In this document: piece by piece, positions 12,254 through 24,619 of the stretch
Layout: each line of letters begins with the position of its first letter
Position numbering within the stretch: the stretch's first letter is position 1
Assembly (NCBI GenBank): GCA_022575985.1
Contig: JAKSXM010000231.1
Span: 5,334,501 to 5,398,500 of the forward strand
Source of the DNA: Anagrus nilaparvatae
Lineage: Eukaryota; Arthropoda; Insecta; Hymenoptera; Mymaridae
Reading direction: 5' to 3'
Length of the DNA: 64,000 nucleotides
Program-made: the position numbers and the translations under genes
Notes under the pieces: model-generated
Seen by the model: only the letters and a program-made list of their open reading frames with translations
What the model was told of the DNA's origin: nothing
Database searches by the model: none

Positions 12254-12489
12254 GGCTGGTTCTCCAAACTCCGTAAAAGTGATGCGTAACCGCAAACGCA
12301 ACCGCAGCGCAATGCGCACAGCACGCTTTTGGTGTCTGCGCATTGCGTTGCGGCTGCGCTTGAGACAAAATGGGGGTCGCAACCGCGAGCGCATCCGCAA
12401 TGCAATGCGCATAACTCGGTTTACCTTTTCTGCGATTTGCGTTACGGCTGCACTTGCAGTTTCGACACCCTTCTACGGTGGAACCAGCC
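12254..12489. mobile_element. Short GC-rich MITE, 236 bp
   Basis: GGCTGGTTC at 12254 is inverted at 12481-12489 (GAACCAGCC). Internal arms GCAACCGCAGCGCAATGCGC and GCGCATTGCGTTGCGGCTGC (12300-12361) make a long G+C-rich hairpin, repeated again toward the right end. Composition is strikingly unlike the surroundings, which suggests recent arrival. Flanking TAA and TAT could be an imperfect 3-bp duplication, so a PIF/Harbinger-type origin is possible but unproven. Confidence 0.7.
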
Positions 12490-12499
12490 TATGGCTTTT

Positions 12500-13965
12500 G
12501 AGACTTGTAAACCTATATAATTTAATTTAAATAATAAATCTGAAAAAAATACAGCCGAAAAAGCTATTCATATCAAAATTATCAAAATCACATGATAATT
12601 TTTCGAATAAAAAATTAATGACATTTAATTTTTATAAAAAGTTTTTTTTTAAACAATAATTTACCGATATAAATTTTTATTAAAAAAAAAAAATAAAGAA
12701 TTATAGTACTTCCGTCTTATTGAATAAAGCGATTTAAAAGTCACTAAAACACAATAAAAGAAGGATACACAAATTTAATAAAAAAAAAAAATAAATAAAT
12801 GAAAAGAAATTTAACTCAGCAACAAAATTCCATTCTTAAAAAATATCAAGACACTTTATGTCTACCATAGCCAAAACGGACATGAATGACCGAGAATATA
12901 AGAGCTAACTCTATACTGATATCTTTCAAGTCCTTTTTTTTTAAAGATGTGTCAATGAAAACCGAATAAGATGTATATAAATTTCGTTCTTGTCATTTAT
13001 ATTCATAAACTTGTAGTGGGCAGATATTTAACTTTCTTTGTACTAAAAAAATCTATAAGATTTTGCATAGTCACCGATATTTTAAAAAATATGAAAAAAA
13101 GAAGGAAATATATGACGTGTGTTTAAAAAAAAGCTCTTATTAATACACACACACACATGCACACGGATACAATTATCTATTATTTATTAATTTTTGTATT
13201 AAATACTCGTATTCTTATTTCGACGCCTTTTTTTTACTGTTTTTCTCAACAGTACGATATTATTTGATCAGGTTTTATAATATGATGATGATGACTTGTA
13301 ATATTAAAATGATCGTTGAAATAAAAAAAATTTCATTTAGCACATTTTAATATTTATTGAAAAGGATATGGCTTCTTCGGTACATAACGTAAATATTATA
13401 TTTTTTTATTATTTATTACAGTGGCTCTGTAGTACGGTTTGGTATTTTTTATGTACACAGGAAATATTGAGAATTTATTTTATAAGTTTTTTTATCTTTT
13501 ATTTTATATTTACGTTGTATTATGTATTTTTTTGAAAATATGATTAATTAATTTTTTGAAATATAAATATTGGAAGAACCGATATGAAAAAAAATATTTA
13601 ATTTTTTGACATTTTAATATTTTGGTATATTCTAATTTCAATGTTTTTAATTTCTACTCATAGTCTTAAATTTAAAAGGAGTTTTGTAAAAACTCCAGAG
13701 TTTCTTTTTAGAACCTTATAATTTAATTTTTAGATCAGGGTTAGGTAATATTGTATCGTTTCGATAACCGCTAACGATATTTTTTTTATTTTCCATTGCT
13801 ATTTTAGGACAATAGAGATTGATGAACGGTCAGCTCTTATTCTTTCTTTCTCTGTAATCATTGCTGAATTCTTAAATTTTAAGTGTGTTTTTTTCAAGAA
13901 GAAAGAAAAAAATAAAATCACATCATATCATCAGTTCAGCAATTTATTAAACAATAAATACATAA
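12500..13965. other. AT-rich, no gene seen; CA microsatellite
   Basis: No gene supported. A short (AC)n tract lies at about 13146-13158 and GATGATGATGA at about 13281-13293. Confidence 0.55.
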
Positions 13966-13972
13966 ATAAAGG

Positions 13973-14405
13973 TGTCACACGTAATTTTCAAAAACATTTT
14001 GTTTAAATAAATTATAAAAAACTTAATATTGTTTAAACAATTAATCCTACGACATTGCAAATTCCAAATTCGGATACAGCAATTAAAAATTATTCAAAAT
14101 TGGTGATCACTTTTCGAAGTCACGAAAACTGTAAGCTACGGAATTCATGTTTCTGTCGAATTTTACGTAGCAACATACTAATTTTGGTTTATAAACAAAA
14201 TAAAATTGTTTAAACAATATTAAAAGTAAGGTTTTTGCAAAAAAGAACTTGAAAATCGTGATCAGAGGGTCAAAAAATACATAAAAAAAGGTTTCACACT
14301 TAATTTTCAAGAAAAAATTGTTCAAACAATTTATTAACAATTAAATATTTTTTAAACAATTAATCATACGACCTTATAAATTAGAAATTCGGATTCAGTG
14401 AGTCA
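13973..14405. repeat. Direct duplication about 315 bp apart
   Basis: CACACGTAATTTTCAAAAAC and TTTAAACAATTAATCCTACGAC-like blocks at 13973-14085 recur in the same order and orientation at 14287-14405 (CACACTTAATTTTCAAGAAA, then AACAATTAATCATACGACC, then AAATTCGGATTCAG). The DNA between and beyond holds ATCGTGATCAGAGGGTCAAA-type modules. Confidence 0.55.
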
Positions 14406-14699
14406 AAATGTGTATAATAAAATCAGAAACTTATTAAAATTTTGAATTGTTTTAGCTACAGGATATTTAACATTTAGATTGTTATCAAATTTTGCAATAA
14501 ATTGTTAATAGCAAATAATTGACCACGAATTTTGCAAAACGGACCTAGGATTCATGTTTAGGGGGTCAAAAAACATAAATTCCAGCCATTTTTTTCCATG
14601 GAGCTTTTATGGCATTAAATAGCATGCCTGACGACAGGACCCAAAAAAACGTTATTTTTGAGGTTAGGCCAAATTTTAAGAAAAATATTATGGCTGAAT

Positions 14700-17020
14700 A
14701 AAAGGAAAAGTTAAATTTTGTATAAAATACGTTAGAAACAGCACAAAAAATTCTGCAAATTACACCAAATACGGCAAAAATTAAAAAAATTTAAAAATGA
14801 ATAGGGAATTTATTATTCTTTCTCCTAAAATGGGCATTTTAATTCAGCTAACGAATACTTACGCGTACTGAGGATAAAGTACATAAAAAAGGCAGCTTTA
14901 AAAAAAAAAAAATTTACCCCAGAATGTTTTTGCATAAAATAGCGCTAATTTCAAAATTGCTCAATTTTTGCGAAAAAATTTGATTTTTGGCAACAAAAAA
15001 AATTTTTTTTTACAAAAATTTAAGCTCATGGTCCCGTCATTAAAATACATGTTTCCTGAGATTTGCATAAAAATCTGATTATTTTTGCTGAAGTTATTAG
15101 AAAAAATTAAAAAATTGGACAAAATTGGATTTTTGGAGGTTAGGATATATGTTAATAGTACCTCACCCAATTAATTCCATTCTCTGTCTAATCACGAAAA
15201 TTTTCCATTTTTTTTTTTATGACCATTTTAACCATAGATATGACAAAATCCGATAACAAACTTCTTAAAATTTAGCAAAAAAGTAGTTTTTGCCATATGT
15301 CTGGCCAAGCGCTTCTCCGGGACACATAAGAAATCAGATTCCTTCTTACATATGTATATTAAAAAGAAAAAAAAAAAAAAAAAAAAATGCACTTCCCTTT
15401 TACATCACTTTTGAATGATTTTTATGTCTAATTTGCTTCCACTATTTACGAAAACGCGTCTACGTATCTACGAAAAAATCTTTTACAGGTATTTATTATC
15501 CAGAGAGTTAAATTTTAGTGTACAGATAGTACAGGTATCAAACAAAACTCTGGAGAAGATTATTACAACGTACTTTTGATGTAAAACCAAAGATGCTAAT
15601 AGTGATTATTGCCTGTTTACTCGTTTTTGGGTACATCGGACTAAAGCCAAATGCATAGTAAAATATTGGGCCAACTGTTCTATATGACTATAACTTATAT
15701 AAGTTTTAAAATATTAAATTAAAATAAATTATTTATAACTCAATTAATAATGAATTTCATTTAAAATTAGTCTATTAAACTGTCAAAAGCAATTTAAAAA
15801 ATTATTTAAATTCTTAAAAGCTTATATGCGAACATACGTAAACATAAAATTAAATTTTTTTGTTTCAAGTTTGAAACATGTCATGTAAAAATCTTTAGTA
15901 AAACTTATAGCAAAAAAGATAAACGAGAGAAAAAGGAATTCATCTGTAAAGTTCTTTCGCGACTTCTCTTGACATCTTTTGCTTTAAAATAAATGTCTTA
16001 GTCACTTGACATTTCATTCTCTTAAAAATTTTTACATAGTCTTTCATATATACAAGACTGCTTCCTTTTTCCGGTATTTTTTTTTAACCCTCTATAAAGA
16101 TTACCATGCATTAGCAAAGTTTTACAGCTCATTGCCATTAAAGCTTTGAGTCGTTCCCGCAAGTGTTAAAAGTTATGCGTGATTTTTTTTTATTTTTCTT
16201 GACACTTTTTTATATTTTTTTAATACTTGATGCTGTCTTACGTCAAATTATGCATGTAAAAAAGCTTTAAAAAAAAGCTGCATTAAAATAATAAATTCTT
16301 TGTGTTACAAATTATTTGTAATACTAACTTTATAGGCTTTAACTTTAACAAGCATGATTAGCGGCGCTTGGAATTTGTTAATTATTTATAGAAATTTTTC
16401 ATTATTCTGAAAAGATTTTATTGAAAATATTTATTGCTTATAAAATATTTTCAAACATAAAAATTGATAATATTTTTATTTTTTAATTTTCTTTACTTTT
16501 CAAATTATTTGCAATAATTTTAACTTGAAAAAAAATTCCAATTACTGCAAGCAGATATTTTCCCGGTGAAGTCAGAATGAATAAGAAGTTATTCGGTTGC
16601 TATAAAGAATCTCTTGATATGGTTCATTTTGGGCACGCTTTTTTTAAAACATAAAATAAAAATCCCACTATTTGCAAATTTCTCCAGATTAGACCTAATT
16701 AACGTTTTTAGGGTATTTTTCATTGTTTTATGTAATTTTTTGGAAATGTATTTATAAAAATAGTTAAAAGAGTTTTAAATATAGTTTTCTGGGAATGCAT
16801 TATAAAATTTCCTTATAAATTTGAATTTGGAATGAGATAATTTTGCCTGTGGATAGTTTTGTTTCTATTTTGGACCGGATTGCGCAAATCTAAATATTTC
16901 GAATTCCTTATCCTTTAGAAAACTCAAAGTTGGTCGAAATTTTTGTTATGTCGCAGGATAAGAAAAACCTTCAGGTGGTGAAATACACGAATATAAAATT
17001 TATACGCATTTTAGTAGCTT
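14700..17020. other. AT-rich, no gene seen
   Basis: Fragments of dispersed modules lie near 14637-14690, and a poly(A) run at about 15361-15387. The minus-strand frame about 15545-15700 is open for roughly 48 codons with moderate GC and an AG upstream, but it has no start, no recognisable product and no clear donor, so it is not called. Confidence 0.45.
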
Positions 17021-17029
17021 CCTGAAAAA

Positions 17030-17365
17030 TCACTTTTTAAACATTTTAAATTTTCTGATAATTTACTTGGGCAAATGAAAATCTAAGAAAAACTGGGATT
17101 CAGCCAGAAATTTTAAATAAAGATACCAATTCAAGTTTCTGTAAAGGTTTTGTGTAAAAATGGCCAAATTTTAATTTTCAATAAAATTTTATTTATTTAA
17201 ATTTAAAAAAAAATGTTGAATTAGAACTTCTAATTTTAAAATTTGGACATTTTTACACAAACCCTTAGAAAGTACTTGAATTGGCATCCCTATGTGAAAT
17301 TTCCGACATAATTTTTTTTAATTTTTATTTGATTTGATGAAAAGTGATTTTTCTTGGTGCCAATA
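17030..17365. repeat. Inverted repeat (hairpin), about 330 bp
   Basis: GATACCAATTCAAGTTTCTG at about 17120 pairs with AAGTACTTGAATTGGCATCC at about 17270. TTTTGTGTAAAAATGGCCAA pairs with TTGGACATTTTTACACAAA. AAAAATCACTTTTTA near 17030 pairs with AAAAGTGATTTTTC near 17340. This is a fold-back element without coding capacity. A (TTTA)n tract follows at about 17610-17634. Confidence 0.6.
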
Positions 17366-17639
17366 AAAAGCGGTTTTCTGAGCCGTATATTTAACCACTA
17401 ATGTCTCGCTCTTATCAGCTGAAAATGTATGAACATTTTTGAACTTTTAAGTACTTTTATCGAAAATTCGATATTTAGGATCCAAACTAATTTATAGTTC
17501 TGATATTCAAATGAGAAAAAATGTCAAGTTTGAGGAAAAGTGCATATCAAAACAGCATTCGTCCAATAAGTTATAATCGCTTAAATAATTGTATTTCAGA
17601 TTAGTCATCAATTTATTTATTTATTTATTTATTTTAGAA

Positions 17640-20150
17640 AAAATTTTTTATAAAAATATATAAGATTGTCAAAAAATGGTGATTAAAAATATTTTTTAAA
17701 ATTGCCTGTGAAAATCATCAAGAAATCATTCAATTCGATAAACACAATAATTTCAATTTTGAGTAATTCAATTTTTAAAAAACTTAACTTTTATTCCATT
17801 TTCAACGAAATTTTAGCATATGTATATTAAATCCAAAAATTAAGTAATAGCAGTAAACATAACTACATAAGTCATTAATGAGTTGAAAATAAAAAAAAAA
17901 GACATAATAATTGTTCCAGTCGTCTAGGAATGTTTTTCAAATATGCCATACAGTTTAAGAAAGTGAAAAAATTATTTACACATATACCTGCATAATAATT
18001 ATGCACATATATATTATAAGCCAAATATTTTGCATGTAAGAGTGTCACTGAGAATAATTCGTCAATCAACGAGTCGTTAAGAAACTTCTTCTCTTCTTCA
18101 GGGGCTTTTAGAAGACAGTTAGTTAAAATTTAAATTTCTTGAAATAATCATACATTTGTAGATGACATTTTCTCTTTTAAAATCACTTTTTTGTTTTAAT
18201 GAATGTATAAATGCATGCAATTTAAAAATAACTTTGTATGTATTATTTCTTTATTTTTTATATTATAAATATGTATTAGACAGAATGTTAAAACTGTCAT
18301 TAAATAATTTTTTTTGCTTTAAATAAATATTGTTTTAGAAATATAATATTTTTTTATAAATAATATTATTTAGCATGTTAGAGCTTTTAGTGATAAGAAA
18401 TTTTCTTACTCATAAACAAATTTTTTGTTTCTTTGGTAAAAACTTATTTTACACTTTTTTAAATAAGTTGATAGAAAATTTTTTGTTACAATCTGTTTGC
18501 ATACATGAAAAAAAATTGGAATCCTATAGAAAAAAGAAAATAGTCTTGTTTCTGGTTTTGAGAATACCTAATTTTTATTATTCTTTTACAATTAGTAAGG
18601 TATAATAATATTAAAATTGTTAAAAAAAAAAGAATTATTTTTGAGTCATATTATGTAGTTTAAATAATCTGATAAAATTCAGAAGCATATATTGAAAATT
18701 AAATAGTATGTTTGAGAATTCGTGCTAAGTTTAAGAAAAATTAATCGTGGAATCATAACAACCTTTCCCTGTTTAATCTTTTACTACCCTTTTTAAAAAC
18801 TAAATGTTTCGATATAACTAGATTACTCGAGAAAAAAACCAAATCAAATTTAGATAACTCTAAAAAATTAATTAAAAAAAATATTATTATTATTAACAGC
18901 ACATAATCAGAGGGAAGCTAAGGAGGCACCCCCCCCCGAAATGTTAATTTTTTGAAAAATTAGCAACATTTTTTACCTGAATTTCAAAATTTTTTAATTT
19001 TTTATTAACTATTATTGCTTATAAACAATTTAAAATAAGAAACAATTGAATTTTGATTGATATTTTAAATTTAAATTATTAATTTTAATATTACATATTA
19101 GGTTCTGGCCCCTACCGAAAAAATTTTGGATGAAAAATTTTCTGGATACGTGCCTGATTAATATAATAATAAAAATATCAATTTTATTATAAGAATTTTT
19201 CATAAAAAAGAAAGATCTACAAAACTGTTATTTATATAAGCGTACTGATAGAAGATTTAAATATGGCTATAATCACATTAGATGCTAAAATAAACTAGAC
19301 AAATTTTTAATAAAATTTTGAGAATTTAAATTTTTAATCAATAAAATTCTAGGACTTTTAAAAACTTTCTTTCGAATACTACTGAGATTTTAATATGTAC
19401 TTGTGAAAAAATATCAAAAATGTATAATTATGAATTAATTTATTTATTCTTTATACTCGTACCTCAATTTGCAATAATTTTATGAAAAATAACTTTTGTT
19501 TAATAGAAGCATAGGTTTTAATTACATAAGGTGAAGAAAAAGATAGTTTTAATAGTAAAAGTACTGTAAGGGCAAAGTATGTTTAATATTTATCTATTCT
19601 ATAAGGGTTTCGCTCAATAGAATTAGTCGTAGACCCTAATTTAATTTGTGTACATATTAGCCTTGAAATCATTTTTATAATAAATTTATTTGAAAATGTA
19701 AAGCTATCAGAAAGATTGTTCGTTTATTTACAAAATTCTTAAAATTGAATCATCTATAATGAAGTTCATGAAATTCTCAGAGTTAGTCTAAATGTTAAAA
19801 AAAAAAGGTTCATAAGTGCATGCATTTGGTGGTTATATATTGAAATGCCTAAACTAGTTATTAATTTGGAAATCTTATTTTTTGGGGGGAAATGCTATAA
19901 TAATTTTATTTTCTAAAATAAAGAATGGCCAAAAAATATAAATAAACTTTTCCAGCCTTGAGTTACTTCTGAAATAAAAAAAAATTGAGTAACCTTGAGT
20001 ATCATTTTAATTTCAGAAATTTTTATAACTGACAAAATCACAAAAAATATTTATATCGACTTTTTACTTGTTTAACATTCTAACATTTCAATCAATTGAC
20101 CCAAAAGAACCTCATAAAACTTAGAATCCTAAAAATATTTTCCAGGCTAA
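17640..20150. other. AT-rich, no gene seen
   Basis: Only short A/T-rich open frames. A C9 run followed by GAAATGTTAATTTTT at about 18930 resembles the C-run modules of the minisatellite family. Confidence 0.5.
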
Positions 20151-20420
20151 TATATACACAAGAAAAGTTTATTTGTCTATTATATTCCAATAAAACGATG
20201 CTCGCATCACGGTTGATTCCTCATACATAAGTGTGGATAGGTTATGGCTCCCCACATGAACTGTGTATGTTTATAAGCATTGCCGGGACAATAGAATTTA
20301 TTGTTTCTATCAATATATGGATATTCCTTTCTTTCCCTACCCTATATTCTGCGTCAAGAGCTTATGCAAAGATGAAAATTTTTAACGAATAAAGCTAATC
20401 TTTTATGTATGCAAAAAGTT
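20150..20420. other. Non-repetitive GC-richer block, candidate regulatory DNA
   Basis: This 270-bp block stands out from its surroundings because it has few A/T runs and no visible copy elsewhere in the window. It contains an E-box (CACATG), an inverted pair of Sox-like sites (ACAATAGAATTTATTGTTT) and an octamer-like TTATGCAAA. It has no long open frame on either strand. An enhancer is an inference only. Confidence 0.3.
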
Positions 20421-22605
20421 TAAGATAAACTCTTTACAGAGTTAATTTATTTTTAATAATTTTTAGTTTATTTATCGATAGAAAATAAGAATAACCTGGT
20501 ATTTAAAAAAGAGTAAATCCTGAATCTCTATAAAATACAACAATGAAAGTATTAAAAAAGAAAGTAACAAAAAAATAAATGTACAATTCTAGCCACCGAT
20601 ACTAATACGTATTTTATTATGAAGAAATCAAAAAATCAATGTACGTAAAAACCAATTTCACGCATTGGAATCTGAAAAAAAAATTTTTTTAAAATGAAGA
20701 AAAGATCAATTTGTTGAGACTTTGTGTGCATTATTGTAATAGCCATTGTCCCCTTTCTTTACTGTAAATAATAGAACAGAAATATTTTTTATTCAGTTGA
20801 ATGAAAAATGCAGAAATTTAATAAAATCTTGCCTTAAAGGTAAATAAAAACTGCATAAATAGAAAACAAAATATAATTTAATCGTCCGTAAAATTCTTTA
20901 AGGCCTTAGGCATTCTTTATTATTTCTTAAATACTCTTTTTTTTATTGTAAAATTGCATTTACGCGTGTACATTCGTGAAATATTTTCAATTGTTGCGAT
21001 ATATTCAGGCGAGCGTCTTTTAATGGTAGTTTGTGTTTTTGTTAAAGATTAATTTATTTTTGGGTCGGTTAATTGAATTAAAATTTATAAAAAAAAAAAA
21101 AATTATTTTATCTATAAAAGAGCAAGGTCTAAATATAGGGTTGAACACCCTAAAATTAGCCGACGGCAGATTGTAATTTTAACACATTCGCGAATATACA
21201 AAACTAAATGTGTAGAAATAACGAAACATAAAAATATGATCGACGTTAAAATAAAATTTGAAATGCTTACATTATCATCATTCGTTAAAATAAAAATACA
21301 AAAAATCATCTCTAATGGGTCTCCAGGGGCTTATTCTATGTATACAAAATTAATGTGTGTAATATGATAGAATAGTTTTTAATATTTTTTTTTTTTATAA
21401 ATATCCGAAATTTTTCTTTCTTTCATTGGGATTCTGCTTATTCTTTGCGGGTGGCCCGATTGTGGAACATTCAGTATATTTAGAAAGCACGTGTTACCAC
21501 TCTCTTGAAGAAATAAAAAAGCTCTGCACTGGACTCATTTTTTTTTTTACTTGTCACTTGTCATTTATAAATCGATCCAAAAAAATTTGGTTATTATAGG
21601 GCTTCTGGAATTTTTTATGAATGGAACAATTTTTTTGTTTGATATTTTTTTTAATCTTTTATTTGTCATTTTTTTTTCACTGATTCATTGATGATCAGAT
21701 TTAAATAATCGGTTTATGAATTTTATTCGATTTGAACTTTGAATGTAAACATTTTTTGCGAAAAATTTGTATTTATTAAATAATTTTTTATGGCTAATTA
21801 ATGTGAATAATTAATTAATATATGGGCCACTTTAACTATATAAAAAAAAGGAGTAAATGTTTTTTGAACCTGCAACAGTCAGAAAAATAAAATTTTTCGG
21901 GAACAAATATTTTTTGATCTCCTAAATACAGAAATAGTAACCACCTTGCCTATCAATACACAATGCTTAAGTTTCCAAATAATTGAAGCACAATTCGAGC
22001 AGAGCTAAAACTGTAGTACTTCATCCCATATTCTATTTAACTCTCGTATGAGAAAGCAGTCAGTGATTGCGGAAGTTGTCTAACACGTATAAAGTACTCC
22101 GTACGCTAATTGAAAGATGGTATGGAATTCCATACAAGGAAGTTAATGTACAGGGAAACTAAAAAATAAAATTTAACGCAAAATTTTGGGCACTAATAAT
22201 TAAAAAATTATAAACTGAAACAATATATTTTTATGCTATTGTTAGAAATTTAAAGTAATTTTAGGAAAAATAAAATACCTATTGTCATCGGTTTATAAAA
22301 TGTTAAGAAAACATTCCAGGTACCCTCTGTTTACGCCAATCTCCCTTTTGGGCCTATAATCAACAGTCTGCATATTAAAAGATAAGAATTTTTGGATTGT
22401 TAACACCATGAAATTTATTTCCTAGAAATACCCCTGCAAATTCACAAATAAAAATTGAGTTTCTTTTAAAAAACGTTATTTTAGGATTCTGAACTTATAA
22501 TTGACAAACTATAGTAATAAAAATTTGAAAAATAAAATTTTTTGGAAATATGAAGTATGTACAAAATTTGTGAAACCCATGATATTTATTTTCATTTAAA
22601 ATTGT
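20420..22605. other. No gene firmly seen
   Basis: Mostly AT-rich. One plus-strand frame at about 21395-21600 is open for some 65 codons with moderate GC, but it lacks a start, splice sites and any recognised motif. The block 22000-22160 is GC-richer but closed in every frame after about 20 codons. Confidence 0.45.
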
Positions 22606-22609
22606 AATT

Positions 22610-22790
22610 TTAAGAGTAATTTAAAATTTAGCCATCTTTAACCAAAAATGGAAATTTAGTTTTCAGTCTATAACACCGAACAAGACGAACGGTGAGAGAA
22701 TTATAGTTATGAAAAAATAAGGGTTACGGGACTTGAAAAATGGTATATTTACACAAAAGAAGAACGGTTTTTGGTTAAATTGCATGGTTA
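22610..22790. repeat. Dispersed repeat R1 copy
   Basis: AACGGTGAGAGAATTATAG and AAGGGTTACGGGACTTGAAA, ending in GGTTAAATTGCATGG, parallel the copy at 1-240. Confidence 0.5.
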
Positions 22791-22799
22791 AAACATTTT

Positions 22800-23990
22800 T
22801 TTTTTAAATAATCGAAATAATATATTTTTTAACATTTTAGTCGCGGTTGGCACGAATCACTTGTTTATAGTAGCGCAAAAATTAGCTTTTAAAAGGAAAA
22901 AGTATACTTTATCGAATATTTATAATAATAAAATGGCAGGAAAAAATTATGATAAGAAAAAGAAATTTTTCTTCAAATTTTTCTTTGCTCCCCCCCGCTG
23001 CTCATTCGTTTAGATATTAGATACTCCATATGCCGGGTTATAGTAATCGCCGTCCCTGAAAACAGTCTTTAACATTTCAAAATATTTATATAAAAAAAAA
23101 AAAAAAAATTAAAAAAAATTTATAATTTAACTATAAACTGTGTACGTGAGATTAAGTTATATTGAAATTTAAATTTATTGCACCATTTTCAAATAGAAAA
23201 AACAAATTGAAAAATAAAATGGGAAAAATGCCAGTGAATAATTACTTGCTCTTTTTTGCATGCAAAATAAACGTTCTCTATATCTCTTGAAAGCTTGAAA
23301 TTCTCTTCAAGCAGAAAATTTACAGAGAGCGAATGAAGAATAATTATGCATGTATGTTTGTGTAGGTTAATGTGTAAATAATATGTATATAAATGTATGT
23401 ACAAAGTAAAAACAGGACGTTTATTATGCATGGACGAGTACATAAAATACAAATAGAGAGATCTAAATAAAATGGTACAAGAGAAAATTAAATGCACATA
23501 ATAAAGAGAAGTGAGAAATTATTGAAATATATATGACCGCAGGAAATTTGTCGCACCAAAGTTTTTTAAATATCTATACTCACAAAATCATGCAATTCTG
23601 GAGTTTGGAGATTTTCAATGCATAGTATATTTGCTTGGATGAAGCAGATCACTTGTAGATGTCTATGAATTTGACAAAAACGCAAAATTTTTATAATTAT
23701 TATTAATTTTTATTAATTATTTATAAACGTATCCTGAAAAGATAGATTTTCGAAATTTCCAAATTAAAAGATTATTGCTGGAAAATTAAGCCGTTAGTCT
23801 CCATTGTTTTTTCTAACTCCTTTAGACGGTTATTTCAACCTAGCCCATTTTAGTTTCATTTCAATCCCTTTTTGACGGAATTTCATATCTTTCTTATATA
23901 ATTTTACTAATTCACACTAATTACTCTAGTCAATATACGGGAAGAGGGATGGGGCAGTATACTTTCCCTACTAAGACAAAACAGCGGATG
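22800..23990. other. AT-rich, no gene seen
   Basis: A minus-strand open frame of 102 codons (about 23189-23497) is rich in His, Tyr, Phe and Leu from TATATA/ATGTAT-type sequence and looks like a chance frame. Nothing else is supported. Confidence 0.45.
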
Positions 23991-23999
23991 GCGACATTC

Positions 24000-24610
24000 T
24001 TCAGTTTGTTTTAGTAGGGTTGGGGCCACCACCAGATTCGGTCTAGTATAGATTTTTTGAGTCACTGGCCACTAATTTCGGGTTCTTTTCTATGAGAGAT
24101 TGGAGCTTCACCTTTAAATGAGCAAAAACTACCCCTGAAAAGGGGTATTTTTGATGTATTCACTACATCAATGTCCATATTTGGTCCATAACCTCTATTT
24201 TCGGGTCGCTGATCACGAATTTCAAGGCCCTGTCTACGAAAAATTGACATTTTATCCTTAAATTTGTAAAAACATGAAACACTACAAAAGTATCCCTTTT
24301 AGGGGTAGTTTTTGCTAATCCAATGTAAACCTGTAATTGTTTATAAAAAATTTCCCGAAATTCGTGGTCAGCGATCCAAAAAATTTATATAGACCAAATT
24401 TGGACACTCAAATAGTTAACATATCAAAAACGTCCCTTTTTCTGGGTAGTTTTGTTAATTTAAGAGTAAAGCTCCATTTTCTTAAATAAATGATTCTGAT
24501 ATTCGTGATTACCGACCCGAAAAACCTATATGGACCAAATCTGGTGGTGGCTGGAAAGTATACCGCCAAAACCGTATATTGACTAGAGTAATTACCCACT
24601 TTTTGAAAAT
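24000..24610. repeat. Cluster of GTCGCTGATCACGA / GACCCGAAAAACC modules
   Basis: Modules at about 24056, 24200 (forward, GGGTCGCTGATCACGAAT), 24365 and 24510 (reverse, ACCGACCCGAAAAACCTATA) alternate with AGGGGTAGTTTTTGCTAAT and GACCAAATCTGGTGG. The outer ends near 24025-24060 and 24530-24590 are inverted (CACCACCAGATTCGG and CAAATCTGGTGGTGG), so the whole cluster folds back. Open frames on the minus strand simply read through it. Confidence 0.65.
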
Positions 24611-24619
24611 ATTTTTTCA

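Noticed and set aside
11812..12530. Many 63-83 codon frames on both strands
   Set aside because: The DNA is GC-rich repeat R2 and a hairpin MITE, where stops are rare in all frames; no motif and no frame conservation in the other copies.
15545..15700. Minus-strand 48-codon open frame with AG upstream
   Set aside because: No recognisable protein, no donor and begins right after a stop; not distinguishable from chance.
21395..21600. Plus-strand frame of about 65 codons with moderate GC
   Set aside because: No start codon, no convincing splice sites and a T-run-driven ending (ITFFF-like). Probably chance.
23189..23497. 102-codon minus-strand frame
   Set aside because: Composition (His, Tyr, Ser, Leu, Phe) follows ATGTAT/TATATA sequence; no neighbouring gene signals.
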